Of a stretch of DNA of 64,000 nt, positions 22,152-29,742 are shown in pieces. Position numbers and translations under genes: made by a program. The notes beneath the pieces were generated by a model, which made no database searches, had not been told where the DNA came from, and saw nothing but the letters and a program-made list of their open reading frames with translations. The stretch's first letter is position 1. Every line of letters begins with the position of its first letter. The DNA is from DATKDF01 sp963752045 (GTDB taxonomy: Bacteria; Acidobacteriota; Vicinamibacteria; Vicinamibacterales; SCN-69-37), in contig CAVVWN010000008.1 in assembly GCA_963752045.1 (NCBI GenBank), forward strand, positions 310,001-374,000, given 5' to 3'.

Positions 22152-23111
22152 CTATTTCAATATTCCACGGAAGGAACGCGGCCTATCTGCCGGTGGCCGC
22201 TCGAGGCTGCCGGCGCGATCGAGCGGGCTCCGCACGCCTCGGCTGCCACGATTGAGCACGTGCGTGTACACCATCGTCGTCGCCACGTCGCGATGGCCGA
22301 GCAGTTCCTGAATCGTCCGGATGTCATAGCCGGCGTCGAGCAGATGGGTGGCAAAGGAATGCCGCAGCGAATGGCAGGTCGCCGGCCGCGGAATCCCCGC
22401 CGCACGCACCGCGTCCTTGAACGCCCGCTGAAGCACAGACTCGTGCAGATGATGCCGCCGCCACTGGCCGGTCGCGCCATCCAGATAGGGGCGGGTCGCG
22501 GGGAAGACCCATTGCCACCCCCATTCCGTCCCAGCGTTCGGGTACTTCCGTGCCAGCGCCCCTGGAAGCGCCACCGCACCACGGCCGTTCCGGACGTCCG
22601 CATCGTGCTGGGCCTTGACGCGCACGAGGTGCTCGGCGAGCGGACCGGCTACGGCGGCCGGCAGGACCGTCACACGATCCCGGCCGCCCTTGGGATTCCG
22701 AACCGTCACCTCATGCCGATCGAAGTCCAGGTCCTTGACCCGAAGCTCTGCACACTCGAGAAGCCGCAGCCCCGCCCCGTACAGGAGGGAGGCCATGAGC
22801 CAGACGGAGCCGTGGAGATGCGAGAGCACCGCCGACACCTCGCGCTCCGACAGCACGACCGGAAGGCGCACGGGTCGCCTGGCCCGCACGATCTCGGTCA
22901 TCCACGGAAGCCGCAGGGCGAGTACGACGTCGTAGAGAAACAGAAGCGCGCTGAGCGCCTGGTTCTGGGTCGACGCGCTGACGCCGCGCGCGGCAAGGCC
23001 GGTGAGATACGCCGTTACGTGGACGCCGGTCAGTTCCCGCGGATGGCGCCTGCCATGAAAGACGATGTACCGCCGGATCCATCCGACGACCGGCCCTGGC
23101 TCGGGCTGTCC
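22152..23111 (-). CDS. intI: integron integrase IntI, apparently lacking its N-terminus
   Basis: A tyrosine recombinase of the integron class. Visible landmarks are VGWIRRYIVFHGRRHPREL, ASTQNQALSALLFLYDVVL, the first catalytic Arg in LLYGAGLRLLECAELRVKDL, HSLRHSFATHLLDAGYDIRT, GHRDVATTMVYTHV with the nucleophile Tyr, and the integron-specific insertion starting ALARKYPNAGTEWGWQWVFP. Compared with class 1 integrase, homology begins at about its residue 43. The segment before it is the coding end of glk, whose stop is at 23111-23113. No ATG, GTG or TTG lies in frame between that stop and the homology. The frame stays open upstream to 23390 inside glk, so translation from within glk is possible but unproven. 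Confidence 0.87.
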   Translation of the reverse strand, partial: GQPEPGPVVGWIRRYIVFHGRRHPRELTGVHVTAYLTGLAARGVSASTQNQALSALLFLYDVVLALRLPWMTEIVRARRPVRLPVVLSEREVSAVLSHLHGSVWLMASLLYGAGLRLLECAELRVKDLDFDRHEVTVRNPKGGRDRVTVLPAAVAGPLAEHLVRVKAQHDADVRNGRGAVALPGALARKYPNAGTEWGWQWVFPATRPYLDGATGQWRRHHLHESVLQRAFKDAVRAAGIPRPATCHSLRHSFATHLLDAGYDIRTIQELLGHRDVATTMVYTHVLNRGSRGVRSPLDRAGSLERPPADRPRSFRGILK

Positions 23112-24091
23112 TACGCGTCGAGGTCTGCCGCCCTCACGGCCGCGCCGAGGAGCGCCGCCGACCGGTTGAGGATGACGAACACCGGCACGGCGCGCAGCAT
23201 GTCCGACATCGGGTCCTTGTCCCTGAAGGCGTCCATGAAGCGGCCGCTGTCGAGGGCCGGGAGGATCTGCGGCGCGATGCCGCCACCGACGTACACGCCG
23301 GCCGTGGCCGTGGCACGCAGCGCGAGATTGCCGGCTTCCGACCCGTACGCGCCGACGAAGAGCTCGAGCGCCTCGACGCAGGCCGGACACCGCCCCTCCA
23401 GGCCGGCCCTGGTGATCGCGGCTGGCAGCGCCTCGGGATCCACCAGGCCGACGCCCGCGCAGGCCGGGCGACGGTCGGGCCGGTTGTGCGTGAACCCGTA
23501 GATGTTCGTGAGACCGCGGCCGGAAATCACCCGCTCGTTATCCACACGGCCCCAGGCGCGGCGGAGCTCGGCGGCCAGTTCGTCCTCGCGCGGCGTGCGG
23601 GGCGCGAAGTCGGCATGCCCGCCCTCGGACGCGTAGGGCACGAAGCGCCCGTCCACGTTGTGGAGGAACGCCTCGCCGAGTCCCGTGCCGGCGGCGATGA
23701 TCGCGGCGTTGCCCTCGGGCTCGGCCGCTCCGCCCTGCAGCACCGCCAGCTCGTGGGGCTCGAAGTGCGGCACGGCCCACGCCATGGCGGCGAGGTCGTT
23801 GACGAGGACCGTCGGGCAGCCGAGACGATCGAGGATCGGCGTGGCGTCGGCAACCCACGGCACGTTGGTGAGCCGGGCCATGAGCCCACGGACCTGCCCG
23901 GCCACGCCAAAGCACGCGGCGTCGATGCCGTCGGCACCGGTTTCGTCGAGGAACGCCTCGACGATCTGCCCGAGGCCGTCGAAGTCGGCCGTCGCGTACT
24001 CGCGGACCACCGACGGCTGCGGCCGGTCCCCGCCCCGACTGAACACGCCCAGCAGGCTCTTGGTCCCGCCGATGTCACCCGCGAGGATCAT
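23111..24091 (-). CDS. glk: glucokinase (ROK-independent Glk family)
   Basis: A 326-residue glucokinase of the Pfam Glucokinase family: ILAGDIGGTKSLLGVF phosphate-binding start, CFGVAGQVRGLMARLTNVPW, LVNDLAAMAWAVPH, the ATP/sugar site AAGTGLGEAFL, the sugar-binding EGGHADFAPRTPRE, and TAGVYVGGGIAPQI. It phosphorylates glucose with ATP in the cytoplasm. It is followed on the same strand, with no spacing, by intI. Start is ATG at 24091. Confidence 0.93.
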   Translation of the reverse strand: MILAGDIGGTKSLLGVFSRGGDRPQPSVVREYATADFDGLGQIVEAFLDETGADGIDAACFGVAGQVRGLMARLTNVPWVADATPILDRLGCPTVLVNDLAAMAWAVPHFEPHELAVLQGGAAEPEGNAAIIAAGTGLGEAFLHNVDGRFVPYASEGGHADFAPRTPREDELAAELRRAWGRVDNERVISGRGLTNIYGFTHNRPDRRPACAGVGLVDPEALPAAITRAGLEGRCPACVEALELFVGAYGSEAGNLALRATATAGVYVGGGIAPQILPALDSGRFMDAFRDKDPMSDMLRAVPVFVILNRSAALLGAAVRAADLDA

Positions 24092-24191
24092 GCGCCGTTC
24101 ATCATACGAGCGAACGGCCTGACGCCGCTCATCCGATGCTCATCGGACGCTTGACTTCCGGCCTGAGTGGATTCATCGTGACCGGGCGACC

Positions 24192-25254
24192 GTGAAGACT
24201 CCCGCGATCGACCGCACGCTCATCGGCCAGCAGGTCGCCGTCGCCGGCCGGCTGAGCCTTCTCTCCAAGCGCGACGCCCGTGCGCTCGTCGAGCAGCTCG
24301 GTGGGACGTTCTCGGCCGATGTCACGTCCCGAACGACGATCGTCGTCGCCGGTGAGGATGCGGGCGACCTGCCCGGACAGGTGACACGTGTTCTCGGCGA
24401 GGCTGACCTCTGCCGTGCCGCCGGGTTGCCCGACCTCGACACGTTACGGTCCCAGGTACTACTCGGGACGCGACCTGCGCGGGATGTACCCGGTGCTCCG
24501 GGACGAGCACCTGCGCTACCTCGAGAAGTGGGGGCTCGTCCAGCCGGTGGCCGGGCGGTACTCCTTCAGCGACCTGCACCTGATCAAACAGGCCGCCGGC
24601 GCGCTCGAGCAGGGCATGCCGCTTTCCCAGCTGCTCCGCACGCTCGCCTCCGAGCGCGACGGTCAGCTCTCGCTCGAGTTTCAGCCGACCTTCGGCGACC
24701 GGCCTCCGGCGAAGGTCGTCTCGCTGCCGGCCTCGGTTCAGCCGGAGACCTCGCTTTTTCCGCCCGATCGCGCCCAGCAGATGGCGGCGGCCAACCATGC
24801 GCTTGCGGCCAAGTATTTCCTCGAAGGCGCCGAGCTCGACGACGGAGCGGAACGGAATCTTGATGGCGCCGCCGCGGCCTACCGCCGTGCCATCCTCTTC
24901 GACCCCCAGCTCGTGCCGGCGCTCGTGAACCTGGCCAACATCCACTACGAACGTGACGAGCTCGTCGAGGCCGAAGCCATCTACGAGAAGGCCATCCGGG
25001 CCGACGCCGATTGTTTCGAGGCGTATTTCAACCTCGGCAACATCCACCACGACCTCGGGCGCTATCCGGAAGCCGTCGCCGCCTACCGCGACGCGCTCGC
25101 GATCAGCCCCTCCTATCCGGAAGCCCACTTCTACCTGGCGGTCACGCTCGAAAAACTCGGGCGGTCGACGGAAGCCAAGCCGCACTGGCGCCAGTATCGG
25201 GACCTGGCGCCGGAAGGGGAGTTCGTGGACCTGGCCAGGGAGTTCTCGGACTGA
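24192..25254 (+). pseudogene. BRCT / MerR-like HTH / TPR protein with frameshift
   Basis: The first frame (from GTG 24192) encodes a BRCT-like domain (LIGQQVAVAGRLSLLSKRDA, LVEQLGGTFSADVTSRTTIV). At about 24451-24456 homology moves to the next frame, which reads YYSGRDLRGMYPVLRDEHLR, a MerR-type winged helix with YLEKWGLVQPVAGRYSFSDL, and then four TPR-like repeats up to 25254. One extra base near 24453 explains it. Either the gene is broken or the assembly has an indel. It would be a soluble scaffold or regulator. Downstream is a strong hairpin. Confidence 0.75.
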
Positions 25255-25284
25255 TTCACGCGAAACGGAGCTGGTGAAAGGAAA

Positions 25285-25325
25285 GGGGGACGGGTCTCGC
25301 TCGCGCGAGCAAGACCCGCCCCCCC
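25285..25325 (+). terminator. bidirectional terminator hairpin
   Basis: A long GC-rich stem: CGGGTCTCGCTC pairs with GAGCAAGACCCG around a GCGC loop, flanked by G and C runs that extend it. It lies between two converging genes (BRCT-TPR and the S9 peptidase). Confidence 0.75.
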
Positions 25326-25379
25326 TCGTTCACCTTGTCCCGTCCCGTCTACCGATCGGGTCGGTTCAGATCGACTGCT

Positions 25380-28076
25380 TCAGCGCCCGGCGCCGCCGTT
25401 ACTCGGCTTCTCGGCGATTTCGGGGTTCTTCACGTACTTGTCGAGCCATGCAGCCCACCGTGCCCAGAGGTCGAGCTGCGTCTCTTTGGCAGCCGGGCCG
25501 TGGTCTTCGTACGGGTACATGTAGAGCGACACGGTCTTGCCGAGCCCGTTGAGCGCGTGGTACAGCCGGATCGAGTTGTCCGGGTCGGTGCCCACGTTCT
25601 GATCGTGCATCCCGTGATACATGAGCAGCGCGCCGGTCAGGTTGTTCGCCTGGAAGAACGGCGACATCGCGATGTACACGTCCCGGGCATCCCACAGAAT
25701 CCGTCGCTCGCTCTGGAACGTGAGCGGCGTGAGCGTCCGGTTGTAGTTGCCGTCCCCGGCAATGCCGGCCTTGAAGAACGGCGTGTGCACCATCGCGTTG
25801 ACCGTCGAGAACGCGCCGTAGCTGTGGCCGCCGAGGCCGATGCGCGTCCGATCGACGAGGCCCCGCCGGTCGAGCTCGTCGATGACCACCGACAGGTTCG
25901 TCCGCAGGTCGTGCTCGTAGTTGTTGTTCATCTGGCCGGTCGGCCCGACGATGGGCGAATCCGGTTCGACGACGGCATAGCCCAGACGAACCAGGTAGGC
26001 CATCGAACGCGTGCCGAAGCTCTGGAACGAGTTCTTGTTGTACGTCTGGTTCGGGCGGTCGTAGGTGTCCTGGTCCGAGTACTCGCGCGGATAGAACCAG
26101 AACATGGCCGGCAGGCGCGTGCCGGTCTGGTAGCCGGGCGGCAGCGTGACCTGCACGCGGAACCGGAACCCGTCAGGACGCTCGACGGTGAAGCGCTGCT
26201 TGGGGGCGGCCGTCAGGTCCGGTGCGATGTCTTCGTTGTTCGTGAGCTGCTTGCGGTTGGTGCCGTCCCAGAGGAACTGCTGGGTCGGCGTGCTCGGGCT
26301 CTCGCTCGAGATGATGAACTTCTTCGTCTCGATATCGAGCACGGTCGACACGCGCTCCCAGACACCGCTGTTCGGACTCTCGTAGACCCGTTCCTTCTCG
26401 CCGGTCCGGATGTTCACCTTGTCGATGAAGCTCTTCGGCGCGACCTCTTCTGGGTTCCGGTCGTAGAGCGTGCCCGAGAGGAACACGCTCGTGCCGTCAG
26501 CCGACACCATTACGGCCCCTCCGCCGCCTCCGCCGCCGCCACGCCCGCCGCGTCCGCCGCCGCCCGCCCGGCCGCTGGCCGACATCAGGCTTCCGGGATT
26601 CGCGTAGATGTCCTCGTTGTTGGTGCGCGCGACGACGTGCCGTTCGGACGGCTGGTCGAGGAACACCGCGTAGTCTGTGGCGTTCTGCCCCTGGCTCTCA
26701 CGGAAGAACAGCACTTTCATGTCTTCCGAGAACCGGTGACCCTGCATGCGCGCCCGGTTTTCGTAGATGAGCGCCGTGCTCGAGTCCGAGAACGGCGGCA
26801 TCCAGTGCATGAGCCGGTCCGGACGGGCCGGTCCGTTGCCCCGACCTCCGGCCTGCGCGCCGCCCCGGGCTCCTCGACCGGCACGGCCGGCCGCCGGCGC
26901 GTCGGCGCCGGCCTCGGCGCCTTCCGGCGCCGGTTCCTGTTCGAGATACGTGAACCCTTCAGCGGTCGGGTGCCACGAGAGCTCGCGCTTGCCGGTCTGG
27001 TTCGCGCCGCCGCCGCGGCCACCCCGGCCGCCCTGGTCGTCGTCATTCGACACGCCCAGGTTGAGCTCGCGCTTGTTGATCTCGGTCAGCACTTTGCCCG
27101 TCGCGTCCCACACTTCCTCGACCTGGCCGAAGTTGTTCACCGGCACGATGTACGAGAACGGCTTGGTCATCCGCGTGACGCGCAGGTACTTGGCGTCCGG
27201 CGAGATGTCGATCGAGCGCACCATCGTCGGCTGCCCGACGTTCTGGACGGCGCCGCTCGCCGCGTTGATGAGGGCGACCTGCCCCGTGGCGTGCCATTCG
27301 AGCAGGTCGAGCTCGTGCGGCGTGGACATCAGGCTTGCATACGTGCGCAGGTTGTTCTTGTCGCCGGGCACGGTCACTTTGATTTGCGGACCGGTTGGCA
27401 CGGCCGGAAGCTCCGGCATCGGACGGCGGCCGGCCGGGATGAGGACGGCGGCAATCGTCGATCCGTCGTCGGACACCTCGAAGCTCGTGACGAGCGTCGC
27501 CAGGAGCGCCGTCTTCGTGATCTGGCGCGGCTTGTTGGTCGCGAGATCGGTATTCCAGATGTGTGTCGCCGTGTCGGAGTGCACGAGATAGAACACGCTC
27601 GCGCCGTCGCGCGCCCAGGTCGCGTTCGAGACGCGGGCGCCGGCCGGCACGGCCAGCGTCTTCTTCGAGCCGTCGGTAGCCGAGAAGAGCTGAATGCCGA
27701 CGTTGTTGCGGATGGTGAGCGTCCGGGCCCGGTTGGCCTTGAAGTCGATGAACTGGCCGCCCAGATCATGGAACGGCTTCGAGAAGACCGGCATCTCCAC
27801 CAGTCCGTCACCAACCTCGTCGAGGAACCAATCCTGATTCGGGCCGAGGTTCGAGAGGTTCACGTTCATGTGACGGGGAGCCAGCACGGCGTCGGCCAGC
27901 TCGCGCGGGGGAGTGACGTAGCCCTCCTTGGCGATGACTTCGTCGGCCCAGTAGGTCGACGCCGCCTGCTGACTCTGGGCGATGACTGAGAGCGGCAGCA
28001 CGGCTGCCGCGACGACGAACACCAGGCGCACGAACCGGTTGGTACGGTCGCGCTCGGACGTGGGAACAGCCTTCAT
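25380..28076 (-). CDS. exported S9-family prolyl oligopeptidase-like peptidase
   Basis: An 898-residue protein with a signal peptide (LVFVVAAAVLPLSVIAQS), an N-terminal beta-propeller region and a C-terminal alpha/beta hydrolase domain. The catalytic Ser is in IGLGGHSYGAFSTVNAM, the Asp near HGMHDQNVGTDPDNS and the His in YPYEDHGPAAKET. Three Gly/Arg-rich inserts (about 26520-26580, 26830-26890 and 27000-27040) interrupt the propeller. It probably cleaves short peptides outside the cytoplasm. Single gene with its own promoter region upstream of 28076. Confidence 0.88.
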   Translation of the reverse strand: MKAVPTSERDRTNRFVRLVFVVAAAVLPLSVIAQSQQAASTYWADEVIAKEGYVTPPRELADAVLAPRHMNVNLSNLGPNQDWFLDEVGDGLVEMPVFSKPFHDLGGQFIDFKANRARTLTIRNNVGIQLFSATDGSKKTLAVPAGARVSNATWARDGASVFYLVHSDTATHIWNTDLATNKPRQITKTALLATLVTSFEVSDDGSTIAAVLIPAGRRPMPELPAVPTGPQIKVTVPGDKNNLRTYASLMSTPHELDLLEWHATGQVALINAASGAVQNVGQPTMVRSIDISPDAKYLRVTRMTKPFSYIVPVNNFGQVEEVWDATGKVLTEINKRELNLGVSNDDDQGGRGGRGGGANQTGKRELSWHPTAEGFTYLEQEPAPEGAEAGADAPAAGRAGRGARGGAQAGGRGNGPARPDRLMHWMPPFSDSSTALIYENRARMQGHRFSEDMKVLFFRESQGQNATDYAVFLDQPSERHVVARTNNEDIYANPGSLMSASGRAGGGGRGGRGGGGGGGGAVMVSADGTSVFLSGTLYDRNPEEVAPKSFIDKVNIRTGEKERVYESPNSGVWERVSTVLDIETKKFIISSESPSTPTQQFLWDGTNRKQLTNNEDIAPDLTAAPKQRFTVERPDGFRFRVQVTLPPGYQTGTRLPAMFWFYPREYSDQDTYDRPNQTYNKNSFQSFGTRSMAYLVRLGYAVVEPDSPIVGPTGQMNNNYEHDLRTNLSVVIDELDRRGLVDRTRIGLGGHSYGAFSTVNAMVHTPFFKAGIAGDGNYNRTLTPLTFQSERRILWDARDVYIAMSPFFQANNLTGALLMYHGMHDQNVGTDPDNSIRLYHALNGLGKTVSLYMYPYEDHGPAAKETQLDLWARWAAWLDKYVKNPEIAEKPSNGGAGR

Positions 28077-28182
28077 ACAGCCTCCATCGGGAGCTCACGC
28101 GAGAGGAGTCGAAAGGGAAGATACCAGAACCCGGGTCGCTTTGTCCCACCCGGGAGCCGGGTTTTCGGCCGGTTCGCGCGGG

Positions 28183-29451
28183 TCAGTCGGCGATGAGCTT
28201 CAGGCCGAACGCCCGCTCGATCTGCTCGAGATCGGCGCGATCGGACGGGTCGGCGAGCGTCAGGGCGTGACCGGTGGTCTCGTTGCGGCCCGTGCGCCCG
28301 ACCCGGTGCACGTAGGAGTCGAGCCCGTGGGGCACCTCGTAGTTGACGATCAGCCCGACCGACTCGATGTCGAGGCCCCTGGCGGCCACATCGGTGGCGA
28401 CGAGCACGCGCGTCCGGCCGGCCCGAAATGCTTCGATGGCGGCTGTCCGGTCCTTCTGGGCGCGGTCGGCGTGGATGGCCTCGGCGCGCAGGCCCGACCG
28501 CGAGAGCTCGCGGGCCAGCCGGTCGCAGCCGATCTTCGTGTTGACGAAGACGATGGCCGACTCCTGGCTGCGGCGGAGGTACTTCGCGAGGAAGGCCACC
28601 TTCTCGCGAGCCGGGAGAATGCGCGCCTCGTGGGAGATGGTCTTGGCCGGTCCGCGGCGGGACCCCACCTGCACGAACACCGCGTTTGGCGCGAGCGCGT
28701 CGGCAAATCGCATGACTTCCTCGGGCATCGTCGCCGAGAACAGCATCGTCTGCCGGTTGGCCGACGGGGGCATGGCCTCGGCGATGCGCCGGACGTCGGG
28801 CCAGAAGCCCATGTCCATCATCCGGTCGGCCTCGTCGAGCACGAAGACCTCGAGCTTCGTGTAGTCGCCCACGCCGCTTCGCATGTGATCGAGCAGCCGG
28901 CCTGGCGTCGCCACCACGATGTCCACGCCCGCCTTGAGGGCGCGTTCCTGCGGACCCATGGGCACGCCGCCGTAGACCGACATGCTCGCAATGGGCGCGT
29001 GGTAGCTGAAGCCCTGGATTTCGTCGTCGATCTGCGTGGCCAGCTCGCGCGTCGGCGCGAGAATGAGGGCGCGGGTCGAGTCGTGCGAGGCGCGGGGGCC
29101 AGCCTCACGATCTTCGCGAAGCAGCCGCGACAGGATCGGCAGCACGAAGGCGGCGGTCTTGCCCGTGCCCGTCTCGGCGCAGCCAATGACGTCGCGCCCG
29201 GCCATCGCGTACGGCAGCACGGCGCTTTGCACCGGTGTCGTCTGGACGTAGCCCCGATCTTCGAGCGCGGAGAGCAGCGCCGGCTCGCTCACCAGCGCCG
29301 CGAAGGGCAGCGGCGCCGGATCGAATGGCGCAGATTCCCGCTCGGGTGCGGTTCTCGTCGGGCCCGGCTGCGCCGGCCGTCGGCCGGCGCCGCGGCCACG
29401 TCCCGGGCGGCGACGGCGTTGGGTATCGGAGGGTCGTGTTTCGTGTGACAA
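28183..29451 (-). CDS. DEAD-box RNA helicase, RhlE-like
   Basis: A 422-residue ATP-dependent RNA helicase. Motifs in order: TTPVQSAVLPYAMAGRDVIG (Q motif), CAETGTGKTAAFVLPILSRL (motif I), PTRELATQ, ATPGRLLDHM, VLDEADRMMDMGF (motif II), FSATMP (III), VATDVAARGLD and HRVGRTGR (VI). The N-terminus is a basic Arg/Pro-rich tail (about residues 10-40), common in RhlE-like proteins for RNA binding. It lies 2 bp downstream of infA, so both are likely co-transcribed and linked to translation or cold response. Confidence 0.9.
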   Translation of the reverse strand: MSHETRPSDTQRRRRPGRGRGAGRRPAQPGPTRTAPERESAPFDPAPLPFAALVSEPALLSALEDRGYVQTTPVQSAVLPYAMAGRDVIGCAETGTGKTAAFVLPILSRLLREDREAGPRASHDSTRALILAPTRELATQIDDEIQGFSYHAPIASMSVYGGVPMGPQERALKAGVDIVVATPGRLLDHMRSGVGDYTKLEVFVLDEADRMMDMGFWPDVRRIAEAMPPSANRQTMLFSATMPEEVMRFADALAPNAVFVQVGSRRGPAKTISHEARILPAREKVAFLAKYLRRSQESAIVFVNTKIGCDRLARELSRSGLRAEAIHADRAQKDRTAAIEAFRAGRTRVLVATDVAARGLDIESVGLIVNYEVPHGLDSYVHRVGRTGRNETTGHALTLADPSDRADLEQIERAFGLKLIAD

Positions 29452-29453
29452 AT

Positions 29454-29672
29454 TCAGCGCGCGCGGAAGGTGATGATGCCCCGGACGGGGTCGTACGGCG
29501 AGACGCCGACGGTCACTCGGTCACCGGGCACGACTTTGATACGGAAACGGCGCATCCGGCCGCTCAACTGGGCCAAAACCTCGTGGCCCGAATCGACTTG
29601 GACCCGGTAGAGCCCGCCGCTGTGGACGGCAACTACCGTGCCCTGTACGTCTATCAGGTCGTCCTTGCTCAA
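29454..29672 (-). CDS. infA: translation initiation factor IF-1
   Basis: A 72-residue S1/OB-fold protein: LSKDDLIDVQGTVVAVHSGG, LYRVQVDSGHEVLAQLSGRM, RRFRIKVVPGDRVTVGVSPY, DPVRGIITFRAR. It binds the ribosomal A site in initiation. Length is normal for IF-1. The start is TTG at 29672, preceded at good distance by the ribosome-binding sequence GAGAGGA; longer versions of the frame have no IF-1 homology. It is directly followed by the helicase gene rather than by ribosomal-protein genes. Confidence 0.9.
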   Translation of the reverse strand: MSKDDLIDVQGTVVAVHSGGLYRVQVDSGHEVLAQLSGRMRRFRIKVVPGDRVTVGVSPYDPVRGIITFRAR

Positions 29673-29742
29673 ATTCGCGGTCCTCTCAACCGAGTAAGTA
29701 TGACATACAACGGCGTGAGGCTCGGCGCGTGCGTCCCGGCGG

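Larger units (their letters stand above)
7211..23111 (-). mobile_element. chromosomal integron with inverted integrase and ~15 cassettes
   Basis: The block contains an integron integrase at its right end, an attI-like region at about 21991-22151, and a series of attC sites dividing the DNA into cassettes. In every well-formed attC the extra base lies in the right-hand half on the plus strand (GCAGCCG against CGGCTGA), which puts L'' at the 5' side on the minus strand. Cassettes therefore read right to left, in the same direction as intI. Most cassettes contain one gene or one toxin-antitoxin pair. Inverted integrases are known from Treponema and planctomycetes; this array looks like a chromosomal one in an acidobacterium. 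Confidence 0.88.

Noticed and set aside
22152..23111. XerC/XerD or phage integrase as alternative for the recombinase
   Set aside because: The KYPNAGTEWGWQWVFPA insertion and ALSALLFLY signature are specific for integron integrases.
25335..27989. 884-codon plus ORF opposite the S9 peptidase
   Set aside because: Antisense shadow of a well-supported peptidase; no domain pattern.
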